59,898 bases of DNA from Lachnospiraceae bacterium (GTDB taxonomy: Bacteria > Bacillota > Clostridia > Lachnospirales > Lachnospiraceae). Positions 44,000 through 52,964 of the stretch are shown one piece after another. The stretch covers positions 1-59,898 of the forward strand of contig SVFC01000013.1 of NCBI GenBank assembly GCA_015057035.1, given 5' to 3'. The notes beneath the pieces were generated by a model. The model searched no databases. It had not been told where the DNA came from and was given only the letters and a program-made list of their open reading frames with translations. Numbering within the stretch: the stretch's first letter is position 1; every line of letters starts with the position of its first letter. Position numbers and translations under genes: made by a program.

Positions 44000-45472
44000 A
44001 TGCAGATTAGACAATTAGTTGAAAAACTAGACTATACATTGCTGGCAGGAGAATTGGACACAGAAATCACAACACTGGTGTATGATTCCAGAAAGGTGGA
44101 GCAAGGTTCCATTTTTGTATGTATCTCTGGTACAGTGCGAGATGCTCATGATTTCATTCCAGAGGTTTTGGAAAAGGGTGCAGTGGCACTTGTTGTGGAA
44201 AAAGACGTAGAAACCGTTCCTGGAATTACCTATATCAAGGTGGAAAACAGTAGAAAAGCCTTGGCTTATCTGGCTGCAGCATATTTTGGTTATCCAGCAG
44301 AAAGTTTGAAAACCATTGGTATTACTGGAACAAAGGGTAAGACAACAACCACCTATCTGGTAAAATCCATTCTGGAAGGTGCTGGAATCAAGACAGGATT
44401 AATTGGCACGATAGAATCTATTATTGGCGACGAACACATTCCGTCTGCTAATACAACACCAGAATCCTATGTGGTTCAGGAACGTTTCCGTAAAATGGTG
44501 GATGCAGGATTAGAAGCAGTGGTTATGGAAGTATCCTCTCAGGCACTGATGCTTCATCGTGTGGCAGGAATCAATTTTGATATTGGTGTATTTACCAACC
44601 TGGAGCCAGACCACATTGGAACCAACGAACACAAGGATTTTGATGACTATATGCACTGTAAGAGCCTTCTGTTCCAGCAGTGTAAGCTTGGTATTTTCAA
44701 TGGCGACAGCGAACATATCGATGGTATTTTAAAAGGTCATACCTGTGAAGTAGAGACTTTTGGATATGGAGCGCAGAATGACATTCGTGCAGAAGGCGTG
44801 GAACTGTTAAAAGACGGTGGCTCTCTTGGTGTGAAATATCATGCAAAGGGATTGGTAGATTTTGCAGTGGAAGTAAATGTACCAGGTGCATTTAGCGTAT
44901 ATAATTCCTTGACTGCCATCGCAATCTGTCATCATTTTGGCGTGGCAATAGAAGCTATTCAGAAGGCACTCAAGAATGTCAGTGTAAAAGGACGTATTGA
45001 GATTGTACCTGTAACCAAACGCTATACACTTATGATTGATTACGCTCACAATGCCATGTCTTTGGAAAGTTTGCTCACCACCATTAAAGAATATAATCCA
45101 GCACGTCTGGTGTGTTTGTTTGGTTGTGGAGGAAACCGTTCTCAGTCCAGACGTTTTGAAATGGGTGAAGTGTCATCCCGTCTGGCAGACCTGACGGTTA
45201 TTACTTCTGACAATCCTCGTGATGAAGAACCAATGGATATCATCAATGACATTTTGATTGGTGTGAAAAAGGCAGATGGTGCTTATGTGATGGTGCCAGA
45301 TAGAAAAGACGCAATTCGTTATTGTATGGAAAATGCACAGGATGGCGATATCGTGGTACTAGCAGGAAAAGGCCATGAGGACTATCAGGAAATCAAAGGT
45401 GTGAAATACCATATGGACGAAAGAGAATTGATAGAAGAGATTATCAAAGAGAATCCAAATCTTAAATTATAA
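44000..45472 (+). CDS. murE: UDP-MurNAc-dipeptide:meso-DAP ligase MurE
   Basis: This 490-residue Mur ligase has the ATP loop GITGTKGKTTTTYLV (about 110-124), the carbamylated-lysine region and the ligand-recognition motif DNPR at 404-407, which marks meso-DAP as the added amino acid rather than lysine. It adds meso-DAP to UDP-MurNAc-L-Ala-D-Glu in the cytoplasm. Placement between dapF and dapA, both in DAP synthesis, agrees with that specificity. Confidence 0.96.
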   Translation: MQIRQLVEKLDYTLLAGELDTEITTLVYDSRKVEQGSIFVCISGTVRDAHDFIPEVLEKGAVALVVEKDVETVPGITYIKVENSRKALAYLAAAYFGYPAESLKTIGITGTKGKTTTTYLVKSILEGAGIKTGLIGTIESIIGDEHIPSANTTPESYVVQERFRKMVDAGLEAVVMEVSSQALMLHRVAGINFDIGVFTNLEPDHIGTNEHKDFDDYMHCKSLLFQQCKLGIFNGDSEHIDGILKGHTCEVETFGYGAQNDIRAEGVELLKDGGSLGVKYHAKGLVDFAVEVNVPGAFSVYNSLTAIAICHHFGVAIEAIQKALKNVSVKGRIEIVPVTKRYTLMIDYAHNAMSLESLLTTIKEYNPARLVCLFGCGGNRSQSRRFEMGEVSSRLADLTVITSDNPRDEEPMDIINDILIGVKKADGAYVMVPDRKDAIRYCMENAQDGDIVVLAGKGHEDYQEIKGVKYHMDERELIEEIIKENPNLKL

Positions 45473-45486
45473 AAGAGGTATCGTCT

Positions 45487-46371
45487 ATGCCATTGTTCAA
45501 AGGAGCAGGAGTAGCTCTTATTACTCCGTTTCGACAGGACAAAAGTGTGAACTACGACGAGATGGCAACCTTGATTGAATATCAGATTGCTGGAGGCACA
45601 GACGCGATTATTGTATGCGGTACCACAGGGGAACCTGCAACCATGACAGAAGAGGAACGACTGTCTGTCATTGCATTTACCGTCAAACAGGTGGCAGGCC
45701 GTGTACCAGTCATTGCAGGAAGTGGGGGCAATTGCACTAAAACTGCAGTGGAATTTTCTATAAAAGCACAGGAACTAGGTGTGCAAGGACTTTTGGTGGT
45801 AACACCATATTATAACAAAGCAACGCAAAAAGGCTTGTATGAACATTACAAGGCTATTGCAGAAGCAGTGAATGTTCCTATCATTATGTACAATGTACAG
45901 TCCAGAACAGGAGTCAATTTGCTGCCAGATACAGCAGTGGCTCTTGGAAAAGAATTTGTCAACATTGTGGCAGTAAAAGAAGCCAGTGGCAACATCACCC
46001 AAGTGGCAGATCTGATTCACAAAGGCAAAGGATATCTGGATGTGTATTCGGGAAATGACGACCAGATTGTGCCGATTGTAGCCTTGGGTGGCATCGGTGT
46101 CATCTCGGTATTGTCCAACATTGCTCCGCGAGATACCCACGACATGGTTATGGAATATCTGGAGGGCAATCCAAAACGCGCAGTGGAATTACAGTTAAAA
46201 TATATGGATTTTATCCATGCATTATTCTGCGAAGTGAATCCGATTCCGGTGAAAAAAGCGATGGAGCTTATGGGCTTTCAGACGAAGAACTTACGCCTTC
46301 CGTTAACAGAGATGGAAGAAGCACATGTGGCGCAATTGAAGCGGGAAATGGAGAAGATCCGGATACAGTAA
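45487..46371 (+). CDS. dapA: 4-Hydroxy-tetrahydrodipicolinate synthase
   Basis: This 294-residue TIM barrel has Thr46/Thr47 in CGTTGEP, Tyr109 in PYYNK, Tyr135 in MYNV, Arg140 and the Schiff-base Lys164 in VAVKEASGN. It condenses pyruvate with aspartate semialdehyde, the first step specific to DAP/lysine. It starts 14 bases after murE and is the last gene of the ppaC-dapF-murE-dapA run. Confidence 0.97.
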   Translation: MPLFKGAGVALITPFRQDKSVNYDEMATLIEYQIAGGTDAIIVCGTTGEPATMTEEERLSVIAFTVKQVAGRVPVIAGSGGNCTKTAVEFSIKAQELGVQGLLVVTPYYNKATQKGLYEHYKAIAEAVNVPIIMYNVQSRTGVNLLPDTAVALGKEFVNIVAVKEASGNITQVADLIHKGKGYLDVYSGNDDQIVPIVALGGIGVISVLSNIAPRDTHDMVMEYLEGNPKRAVELQLKYMDFIHALFCEVNPIPVKKAMELMGFQTKNLRLPLTEMEEAHVAQLKREMEKIRIQ

Positions 46372-46391
46372 GATTCTGATACAGTAAGATT
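46362..46391 (+). repeat. 14-base direct repeat at the dapA stop
   Basis: GATACAGTAAGATT occurs at 46362-46375 and 46378-46391. The first copy contains the dapA stop codon. It looks like a small slippage duplication. Confidence 0.7.
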
Positions 46392-46483
46392 TTTAGGTGC
46401 AGAGAAGATATTTTAGAATATTACGAAAATAGGAATTGCTGTGTGAAATTACAAAAAGAAGAAATCAAATGAGGATTTAATAT

Positions 46484-47047
46484 ATGGGAAAACAAACCTG
46501 GAAAGCAGGCAATATGTTAAACCCGGTACCGGCAGTTATGGTATCGGTAGCAGATAAAAACGGAAAAGCAAATATTATCACCATTGCGTGGGCAGGTACC
46601 ATCTGTACCAACCCACCGATGGCATCCATATCCGTAAGACCGGAAAGATACTCTTATCATATGATTGAAGAGACCGGAGAGTTTGTCATTAACCTGACCA
46701 CAGAGGAACTGGTAAAAGCCTGTGACTATTGCGGTGTGGTAAGCGGCAGAGATAAAGATAAATTCAAGGAGATGAACCTTACACCTTTTTCAGTAGAAGG
46801 TGTAAGTGTTCCTGCGATTGCAGAAAGCCCTGTGAATATCGCCTGCCGTGTGGTGGAGAAGAAGGAACTTGGCTCGCATCATATGTTCATCGCAGAAGTT
46901 GTTAGTGTTACTGTGGACGAAACGCATATGAACGAGACAGGAAAGTTTTTGATTAATGAGCTTGGGCTGGTGATGTATTCCCATGGAGAGTATTTCGCGA
47001 TGGGGGAGAAACTAGGGAAGTTTGGATATAGTATTCAGAAGAAATAG
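46484..47047 (+). CDS. Flavin reductase-like (FMN-binding split-barrel) protein
   Basis: This 187-residue protein matches the flavin-reductase-like domain family: NPVPAVMVSVADKNGKANIITIAWAG at the start, ISVRPERYSYHMI, and EFVINLTTEELV. It should bind FMN as a dimer in the cytoplasm. In anaerobes such proteins are reductases or flavoredoxins for unknown partners. A likely separate transcript, 112 bases after dapA. Confidence 0.88.
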   Translation: MGKQTWKAGNMLNPVPAVMVSVADKNGKANIITIAWAGTICTNPPMASISVRPERYSYHMIEETGEFVINLTTEELVKACDYCGVVSGRDKDKFKEMNLTPFSVEGVSVPAIAESPVNIACRVVEKKELGSHHMFIAEVVSVTVDETHMNETGKFLINELGLVMYSHGEYFAMGEKLGKFGYSIQKK

Positions 47048-47197
47048 GGGATTTTTTGTAACCAGTTAATCATTTTAACGTGTTTATGAGTATGAAAGAA
47101 AAAGAAGAGGAGAAGGGAGGTTGGATTTGAAATAGGATGAGAGTTTGATGAAACAAAGGCTAATCTTGAAATATGCAAATGGAATGGGGGATTATAT

Positions 47198-48250
47198 ATG
47201 AAAAAAATGTTATGTGTTTTTATATCCATGATTATGCTGCTTTCTATGGTTGAAGTTATTAATGCAAGCGAAGAACTGAATAGATTAAATGTTAAAAATA
47301 CAGAGTTTTTGATAAATCAGTATTCGCCTAATAAAGAGATTGAATACTCAATTAAAGAGAATATAACGCTGAGAAGTCTGATTGATGAAGAGGAATGTTA
47401 TACATTATATCGATTAGAACCAGCTGGATATGCGATTTTCTATAATGAGACGAATGCATTTATGGAGGCAGTTTATGAGGATGTTGAATGGCTTCATATA
47501 CTAGAGGTTAATGAGAGGTTTTATTATTCCGGTCCGGGAAATTATTTTTATGAGAGTGATGGTAAATATCACAGTGTAATATCAGGAGAATGTTTATCGA
47601 TTGAAGATATAGAAGTTTTATCTCGTTCAGAACATATGGTGCGTGAGAAAAGCCGAAGTGTAATTCAGCAAGATGCTTCTAGAGTTTCTCCAATAGAATT
47701 ACGAAGTGTGGTCGTCCAAGAGGATTATTTTGAGTCCTTGACTGAATATGCGGAGAATGTAGATGGAACATGTACGGTTATTGCAGCGTGCATATTACTA
47801 GGATATTACGATGTGTTTGTAAATGATGATTTTGTGCTAGATAACCATCGTGATGGATCAGGAACAAATGAAGAGTTTCACGACTACTTGTGTTCGAGAA
47901 TTTATGGAAGCAACACATGGGGTGGTATTTTTATTCGTGATATTTTAGAGGGCGTTCATGTTTATTTGGAAAGAAATGGTCTTGGTAATATGCTTTATTC
48001 CGTGTATTCAAGTCCTAGTAATGCGAATGCAAAGATTAAAGAATATCTTAATGCGGGAAAACCTGTTATGGCTTCTATGGCAACTGTATATTCTGCACCA
48101 TATAACCATACTGTGGTAATATATGGTATGATATATGAGTACAATAATACATCGCGACCAGTTACTTACTATGTTCAAACAGGATGGCATAATACTCGTT
48201 TGATGTCGGTTTCTGAAAGTTGGATATATGAATGTGGATATATAAGATAA
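47198..48250 (+). CDS. Secreted papain-like cysteine peptidase, putative
   Basis: This 350-residue protein has a signal peptide (about 1-23, cleavage after INA). An N-terminal domain of about 160 residues may be a propeptide-like region (TLYRLEPAGYAIFYN recalls the propeptide of C10/streptopain-type peptidases). The C-terminal half carries a candidate nucleophile Cys192 in DGTCTVIAACILLGYYD and a candidate His304 in PYNHTVVIYGM, with VQTGWHN following. This order is that of papain-fold bacterial peptidases (C39/C10-like). Activity is unproven. GGGGG ribosome site. A lipoprotein gene follows 18 bases later and may be an operon partner. Confidence 0.65.
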   Translation: MKKMLCVFISMIMLLSMVEVINASEELNRLNVKNTEFLINQYSPNKEIEYSIKENITLRSLIDEEECYTLYRLEPAGYAIFYNETNAFMEAVYEDVEWLHILEVNERFYYSGPGNYFYESDGKYHSVISGECLSIEDIEVLSRSEHMVREKSRSVIQQDASRVSPIELRSVVVQEDYFESLTEYAENVDGTCTVIAACILLGYYDVFVNDDFVLDNHRDGSGTNEEFHDYLCSRIYGSNTWGGIFIRDILEGVHVYLERNGLGNMLYSVYSSPSNANAKIKEYLNAGKPVMASMATVYSAPYNHTVVIYGMIYEYNNTSRPVTYYVQTGWHNTRLMSVSESWIYECGYIR

Positions 48251-48268
48251 CTAAAGGGGGAAGGAGAT

Positions 48269-49033
48269 ATGCTGAAAAAAGTTTTATCGCTACTATTCTT
48301 TGTTGGAATTCTAGTCCTAATGGCATGTGGCGTCAACAATGAAGAAGTGGAAAGTGGTACAGAAGAACAGTCTTATGAAAAATTGACAGATTCTATTGAT
48401 ACAACAGTAGTTGGTGAAAGAACAGAGATAGTTGAAGGATCAGAGACAGCTGAAGAATCAGAGGCAGTTGAAGAGCAACCACAGCCAGCGCCTCCGGGGA
48501 CGTTGCCACTTGTATCTGAAATTCCTCAACCGGACCAACATAGAGTGGGAACAGTTGAAAGGTTTTCTTTGTTAAATAGTGGTGAAACCTATTTCTTTTA
48601 TATGTATGAGTCGAAGACAAGAGAAGAGAGGCTTATTCTTTTTGAGGGCGAACCTACTATGTATAAAGGAATGGGGTTAGTGGTTTTGAAAACTTCTTTT
48701 GGTGGTTGGAACGGGCTAAGAGAAAGTTTGTTTGATAAATTTCAGGCAACTATTCTTGCCAATGTTAATCTTTCAATAGAAGAATCGCAGTATGTGTATA
48801 ATACTTCTTATCGGGTTGGAGATTGTAAAGAAGAGGAAATATTGAGTGCAGAGCAATATTTTGAAGAGACGGAGCATGTTTTATTTGTGATTGGACGAGT
48901 TAATCCGGATAAGTCGGTATTGTTCCTTGCAAATACAGATAAAACTGAGAGCACTGCTTTGAAAAAAAAGAGCAATGTATATCGAAGGATAATAGAGCGA
49001 TTTGAACTCACAGAGTTTTGTTTGAGTTTCTAG
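48269..49033 (+). CDS. Predicted lipoprotein, possible partner of the peptidase
   Basis: This 254-residue protein has lipobox LMAC (Cys20), then an acidic Glu/Thr/Ser tether (about 25-75), a short Pro-rich segment, and a C-terminal folded domain (about 90-254). No motif is recognised. It follows the papain-like gene by 18 bases with a GGGGGAAGGAG ribosome site and ends at a strong terminator, so the two probably form an operon. An inhibitor, anchor or substrate role is possible but speculative. Confidence 0.72.
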   Translation: MLKKVLSLLFFVGILVLMACGVNNEEVESGTEEQSYEKLTDSIDTTVVGERTEIVEGSETAEESEAVEEQPQPAPPGTLPLVSEIPQPDQHRVGTVERFSLLNSGETYFFYMYESKTREERLILFEGEPTMYKGMGLVVLKTSFGGWNGLRESLFDKFQATILANVNLSIEESQYVYNTSYRVGDCKEEEILSAEQYFEETEHVLFVIGRVNPDKSVLFLANTDKTESTALKKKSNVYRRIIERFELTEFCLSF

Positions 49034-49060
49034 AAGTGAAAGAAATTAGGATGTGACATG

Positions 49061-49100
49061 AAAGTCAATCAAAAGCAGTAGCTTTTGGTTGACTTTTTTT
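49061..49100 (+). terminator. Terminator after the lipoprotein gene
   Basis: A 16-base arm (49061-49076) pairs with 49081-49096 with two G-T pairs around AGTA, then a T-run. It separates intact genes from the fragment zone. Confidence 0.92.
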
Positions 49101-49124
49101 ATAAGAAAGCATAGAGAAAATTTT

Positions 49125-49628
49125 GAGGATACGTAATTGATGAGAAGCAATCCTTCACACCATTAAAAACATTACCGATTGATGATTTTGCATCAAAAGT
49201 GTATGAAGTTCTTAAATTTAAAGCCGAGAAGCAGAAATCTACAAGTATTTCAATGCAGGAAATGTTTGACCAGTCAGATAGTATTGGTAAGAAACCATTT
49301 GAGTTTGCGAAACTTATTGAGGTTCCAATCGGTAAAAATGGTGGAAACGTACAGAGTGTTAAGTTTTCGACGACAGGCGACAGTGCTGCGCATGCATTGG
49401 TTATCGGTGGAACTGGTTCTGGTAAATCGAACCTGTTACATGCTTTAATTTTAGGAGCTTGTTACAGATATAGTCCAAAAGAATTGCAGATTTATTTGAT
49501 CGACTTCAAGGGTGGTGTTGAGTTTAAATATTATGAAACGAATAGACTGCCTCACATCCGCTTAACAGGATTAACAAGTGAGCCAGAAGATGGTGTGGCA
49601 ATCTTGACTAACATTAGAGCCGTTTTAA
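49125..49628 (+). pseudogene. Internal fragment of an FtsK/SpoIIIE (EssC-like) ATPase
   Basis: The frame is open without a start codon from about 49125. It encodes a linker (KTLPIDDFASKVYEVLKF), then the FtsK/SpoIIIE domain start with Walker A GGTGSGKSN and Walker B IYLIDFKGG, followed by SEPEDGVAILTNIRAVLR. There, at about 49625-49632, the homology stops and a GLUG-type protein begins in another frame. Both ends are missing, so this is a dead internal piece of a protein normally several hundred to over a thousand residues long. Related ATPases act in DNA translocation or type VII secretion. Confidence 0.8.
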
Positions 49629-50553
49629 GGGAACAGAGGATTATGCAGGTGGCATTATGTCACATATTAATTCTGAAGCATCTGGTTTTGGAGGAAGCGT
49701 TGTAGTTTCTATTATAGATTGTGTAAATAATGGAGATGTTACTGGCCGATATATTGTGGGTGGTATTGTTGGCAGAACAGAAGGTGATACCTCGGGTTCT
49801 GTAATAGATGGATGTGTCAATCATTCAATCATTAATGCGGAAGCATATGTTGGTTGTATTGCCGGACATACTTCGACCTATGTAATTAAAAACAGTGATA
49901 ATGAAAATTCACAGTTAAATGCATCAGGATACTATTTGGAAAATGGAAGCAAATATGCTTATGTAGGTGGTTTGGTCGGAAGAGGACCCTGTGTTGAGAA
50001 CTGCACTAATTATGTTGATATTAATTACACTGGTGGTGGCGATTTTACTGGTGGAGTAATGGAATATTTTGAACTTGGAGCAGCGATTACGGGTTCTGGA
50101 ATAACTTCATCAGAAGCGAGTGCGTCGTTTAAGAAACTAAAGAATTTAGGAAATATATCTGGAAATTCTTACGTAGGTGGTATCGCAGGTGGGGTTATGT
50201 ATTTCTGGGATAATGGTTGTAAGCCATGCACAGTTACATTTGAAAAATTTGAAAATGCTAGTGCGATTGTTGGAAAAGGAAACTATGTGGGCGGTATTGT
50301 TGGTTATGCATGTGGTGATGTAGGTGGCATAAGTGGTTCATTAGATTGGAGCATTTATGATTGTATTAACAGCGCAGATATTAGTGGTAAAGCTAATGTA
50401 GCTGGATTGTTTGGTGGATTTAAGAATGGAGAAGCAAAGGGTAGTGCTTATAAGGATAATATTGTTTCTATAGTTGACTGTGTTTCTACTGGAAAGGTAA
50501 AAGCAAATTACAAATACGGAGACATTATTGGATTAAATGAGATTGTAAAATAA
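49628..50553 (+). pseudogene. N-terminally truncated GLUG-repeat surface protein
   Basis: In frame from GTEDYAGGIM (about 49628) to the stop at 50553, about 308 residues show repeated Gly-Gly-Ile/Leu-Val-Gly motifs (VGGIVGRTEGD, YVGGLVGRGP, YVGGIAGGVM, YVGGIVGYACG, VAGLFGGF) spaced by beta-strand segments. This is the GLUG-motif pattern of secreted surface proteins. There is no signal peptide or ribosome site; ATG 49657 exists but is not preceded by one. The upstream part was lost when it was joined to the FtsK fragment. A terminator follows. It is probably not expressed. Confidence 0.75.
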
Positions 50554-50554
50554 A

Positions 50555-50594
50555 AAATTGGGAAGTTCATTTTCAAGTGAACTTCCCAATTTTT
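50555..50594 (+). terminator. Terminator after the GLUG fragment
   Basis: A perfect 15-base stem (50555-50569 with 50578-50592, core TTGGGAAGTTCA) with an 8-base loop is followed by T. It directly abuts the decayed DUF4364 copy. Confidence 0.9.
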
Positions 50595-50595
50595 C

Positions 50596-50775
50596 ATGCT
50601 GTTTCTTCCAGTTATTACAGATGGCTTCTGCTTGCTCTTTAGTCTTAACTGACAAGGTCTAGTCAATTAGAGACTTATTATCAGAGCGAACCTGGCAACG
50701 AACCGCATAGTTCTGTGCAGTAGTATTATAGTAGTCTGCGATAACAGAAGCTTCCTGGCGAAGTTCCATCTTGTG
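50596..50775 (-). pseudogene. Decayed partial second copy of the DUF4364 gene
   Basis: Bases 50596-50775 align with 51388-51570, the 3' part of the intact DUF4364 gene, in the same orientation. By eye there are about 25-30 mismatches in 180 bases. In translation, only a few of about 55 residues differ, one being an in-frame TAG (at 50661-50659) replacing the Leu in SLIDLTLSVK. The 5' two thirds of the gene are absent. Between the copies lies about 0.6 kb with a terminator hairpin and an ORF6N remnant. Confidence 0.9.
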
Positions 50776-50825
50776 TTGAATGCCCCACCCCAAATAGTGT
50801 ATCGTTCAACAACATCTGGAGCAAC

Positions 50826-50886
50826 AAAACTCCACCATAAACATAGAGCGAAAATACGCTTTGTATTTATGGTGGAGTTTTATTTT
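50826..50886. terminator. Long terminator-like hairpin in the fragment zone
   Basis: AAAACTCCACCATAAA (50826-50841) is the exact complement of 50866-50881, and an inner AGCG/CGCT pair extends it. It is T-rich on the 3' side. No intact gene precedes it. The surrounding 50776-51134 holds no gene I can support. A 10-bp inverted repeat AAACAGACGA (50927-50936) / TCGTCTGTTT (51066-51075) flanks an AT-rich stretch that may be an old gene tail on the minus strand. Confidence 0.75.
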
Positions 50887-51134
50887 CACTTGCAGATTGC
50901 CATGGTTTCAACTATAATGTCCTTACAAACAGACGATAACATAGAATCTCGTCTACATAATTTTTAATCTTATCAAGTCTATTAGAATCAACTTCAAATC
51001 GAAGGATATTCCAATTGATTATTATAACTGAATATCGAAATAACTATATATTTTAAAGTAAACCGTCGTCTGTTTACTTATTTTTCGTATATTTCATGTG
51101 GATGAAATTCTATTAGGTTTATAGGAAGGAGCCT

Positions 51135-51330
51135 ATGGGAAAAGATTGGAGGAATACTATGGCAGAGATTTATGGATACGAAGTAAAACGCTTAAATGAA
51201 CAAGTGAAACGTAATATTGCAAGATTTCCAGAAGATTTTATGTTTCAGTTAACAAAGGATGAAATTCTAGAAAGTTTTTTAAAGTCGCAAATTGCGACTT
51301 TGAAGCATATACGGCTGAAATGCAAAAAAG
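51135..51330 (+). pseudogene. Remnant of an ORF6N-domain phage-type protein
   Basis: The segment MAEIYGYEVKRLNEQVKRN-IARFPEDFMFQLTKDE (within residues 9-45 of this frame) is the hallmark of the ORF6N domain, a DNA-binding N-terminal domain of phage antirepressor-like proteins. The usual beginning (VxTLxxVDxxHxR-like strand) is missing, and after QIATLKHIR the frame runs into the terminator and 3' end of the DUF4364 gene. A start with GGAGG (51135 or 51159) exists, so a short peptide could be made, but the domain is incomplete. It points to former phage or mobile DNA here. Confidence 0.7.
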
Positions 51331-51353
51331 GATGCCACCTCGGGCATCCTTTT
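51325..51353 (-). terminator. Terminator of the DUF4364 gene
   Basis: On the minus strand AAAAGGATGCC pairs with GGCATCCTTTT around five bases, followed by T, just after the DUF4364 stop. Confidence 0.88.
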
Positions 51354-51354
51354 A

Positions 51355-51870
51355 CTATTTCAACAATTGATCAAGTAATTGCATATAAACTTCTTCGTGC
51401 TGTTTCTTCCAGTTATTACATATGGCTTCCGCCTGCTCCTTAGTCTTAACGGATAAGGTCAAGTCAATGAGAGACTTGTTATCTGAGCGGACCTGACAGC
51501 GAACTGCGTAGTTCTGGGCGGTGGTTTTGTAATAATCTGCGATAACGGAAGTTTCCTGGCGAAGTTCCATTTTGTTTTCCTCAAAGAACTGAATGACGTC
51601 CTGAGTGATAGCGTCGGTGATTTTGTCTTTGAAGAATTCCAGGGTTTCTTTTCCAGCAGCTGTTAATGTGTACTGGGTATTGGAATGGGTAGATTCGGCT
51701 AAGATTAAGTCAGAATCCACCAGGTTACCGATTACTTCCTGTACACGGAAATAGTCTGTGTAATCGTGTTCTAGGAAAAAGTTGGATAACTGGGTGTTAG
51801 ATAGTGGGAATCCTGCCTTGTCTAACATATATAAAATTGTAAGTTTGTATATTGTAAATGGTTCTGCCAT
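51355..51870 (-). CDS. DUF4364 family protein (winged-helix-like)
   Basis: This 171-residue protein matches DUF4364: AEPFTIYKLTILYMLDKAGFPLSNTQLSNFF (2-32) begins a winged-helix-like N-terminal domain (about 1-85), and the C-terminal part contains the conserved QNYAVRCQVRSDNKSLIDL. These small Clostridia proteins are thought to bind DNA, but targets are unknown. It has its own terminator, and a partly decayed copy of its 3' third lies 0.8 kb downstream in the same orientation. Confidence 0.9.
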   Translation of the reverse strand: MAEPFTIYKLTILYMLDKAGFPLSNTQLSNFFLEHDYTDYFRVQEVIGNLVDSDLILAESTHSNTQYTLTAAGKETLEFFKDKITDAITQDVIQFFEENKMELRQETSVIADYYKTTAQNYAVRCQVRSDNKSLIDLTLSVKTKEQAEAICNNWKKQHEEVYMQLLDQLLK

Positions 51871-51970
51871 ATAGGACCTCTTTCTATATTTCTACTATGC
51901 ATCTCTGCTTTTAATATCATAGATGTTTTTCCGATTTTTTTCAATCCAGAAATATGTTTTTATAAAAATA

Positions 51971-52915
51971 TCATAATGTTTTTTCTGTATAATATTTTCC
52001 CTGCCAGGCATCTCTTTCTACAAAACGTTTCTGAATCGTATTCAGCACGCGTTTCTTATCCGTGCTCCATAGTGGGGCGATAAGAAGTGCTCGTGGGCCA
52101 TCCCCGGTGAGACGATGTATTACCATGTTCGGTGGTAATTGTTCTACACAGTCGATGACAAAGTCGCAGTATTCCTCAAGCGAAAAGACATCAAATGGCT
52201 CTGCTTCGTACATTTTAGCAAGGGCAGTATTTTTTAATACATGTAATAGCTGCAACTTAATTCCATCCACAGGAAGACTTGCGACATGTTGTATGGTTTC
52301 TAACATCATATCACGGGTTTCCCCAGGAAGTCCAAGAATGACGTGAGTAATCACTGAAATGCCACGACGATGCAATTTCATAACAGCTGCGTCAAACTGT
52401 TCTACAGTAGTATGTGTATTCATTGCTTCCAAGGTGCCATTGTGAATGGTCTGAAGCCCCAATTCCACCCATACAGGCTTCTTTTGGGATAATTCTTCTA
52501 GAAGATTCAAAACATCTTCTGGGAGGCAGTCACTGCGTGTGCCAATAGACAATGCAACTATTTCATCAGCGGAAATAGCATCCGTAAAAACTTGTCTCAA
52601 ATGCTCAATAGGGCCATAGGTGTTGGTATATGCCTGAAAATATGCAATGAATTTATTGCAGTCAGTTTTCTGTTGAATGCGTTTCTTAGCTTCCTCTATC
52701 TGTGTTGTAACAGAGACATTGTAGGAAGTAGCAAAATCCCCAGAACCTCCTTCGCTGCAAAAAGCACATCCGCCGTAACTCAAGGAGCCATCACGATTCG
52801 GACAGGTACAGCCTGCATTAAGAGATAGGCGGTACACCTTGTCGCCAAATTCCTGTTTACAATATTCATTTAAAGAATAATATCTTTTCTCTCCATAATG
52901 TGTAGGAATCTGCAT
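51971..52915 (-). CDS. TIGR01212-family radical SAM protein (YtqA/YhcC-like)
   Basis: This 314-residue protein has the divergent radical SAM cysteine cluster CTCPNRDG...GGCAFC (Cys38, Cys50, Cys53), which marks the TIGR01212 group related to Elp3-like enzymes, plus the glycine-rich ILGLPGETRDMMLE. It should bind a 4Fe-4S cluster and SAM. Function of the family is not established; an RNA modification role has been proposed for relatives. It is the first of two minus-strand genes beside DUF4364 and is followed by its own gap. Confidence 0.9.
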   Translation of the reverse strand: MQIPTHYGEKRYYSLNEYCKQEFGDKVYRLSLNAGCTCPNRDGSLSYGGCAFCSEGGSGDFATSYNVSVTTQIEEAKKRIQQKTDCNKFIAYFQAYTNTYGPIEHLRQVFTDAISADEIVALSIGTRSDCLPEDVLNLLEELSQKKPVWVELGLQTIHNGTLEAMNTHTTVEQFDAAVMKLHRRGISVITHVILGLPGETRDMMLETIQHVASLPVDGIKLQLLHVLKNTALAKMYEAEPFDVFSLEEYCDFVIDCVEQLPPNMVIHRLTGDGPRALLIAPLWSTDKKRVLNTIQKRFVERDAWQGKYYTEKTL

Positions 52916-52964
52916 ACGAATTCTCCTAGCATATTATTTATAGTGGATAGTACATAATAGGTTT

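Noticed and set aside
43151..46371. Lysine-type MurE in this operon
   Set aside because: The DNPR motif and the dapF/dapA neighbours indicate meso-DAP instead.
47082..47126. 14-codon frame (MSMKEKEEEKGGWI) upstream of the papain-like gene
   Set aside because: No ribosome site and no sign of a leader-peptide function.
50773..50967. 64-codon plus-strand frame
   Set aside because: It spans a terminator hairpin and repeat junctions; no ribosome site or family resemblance.
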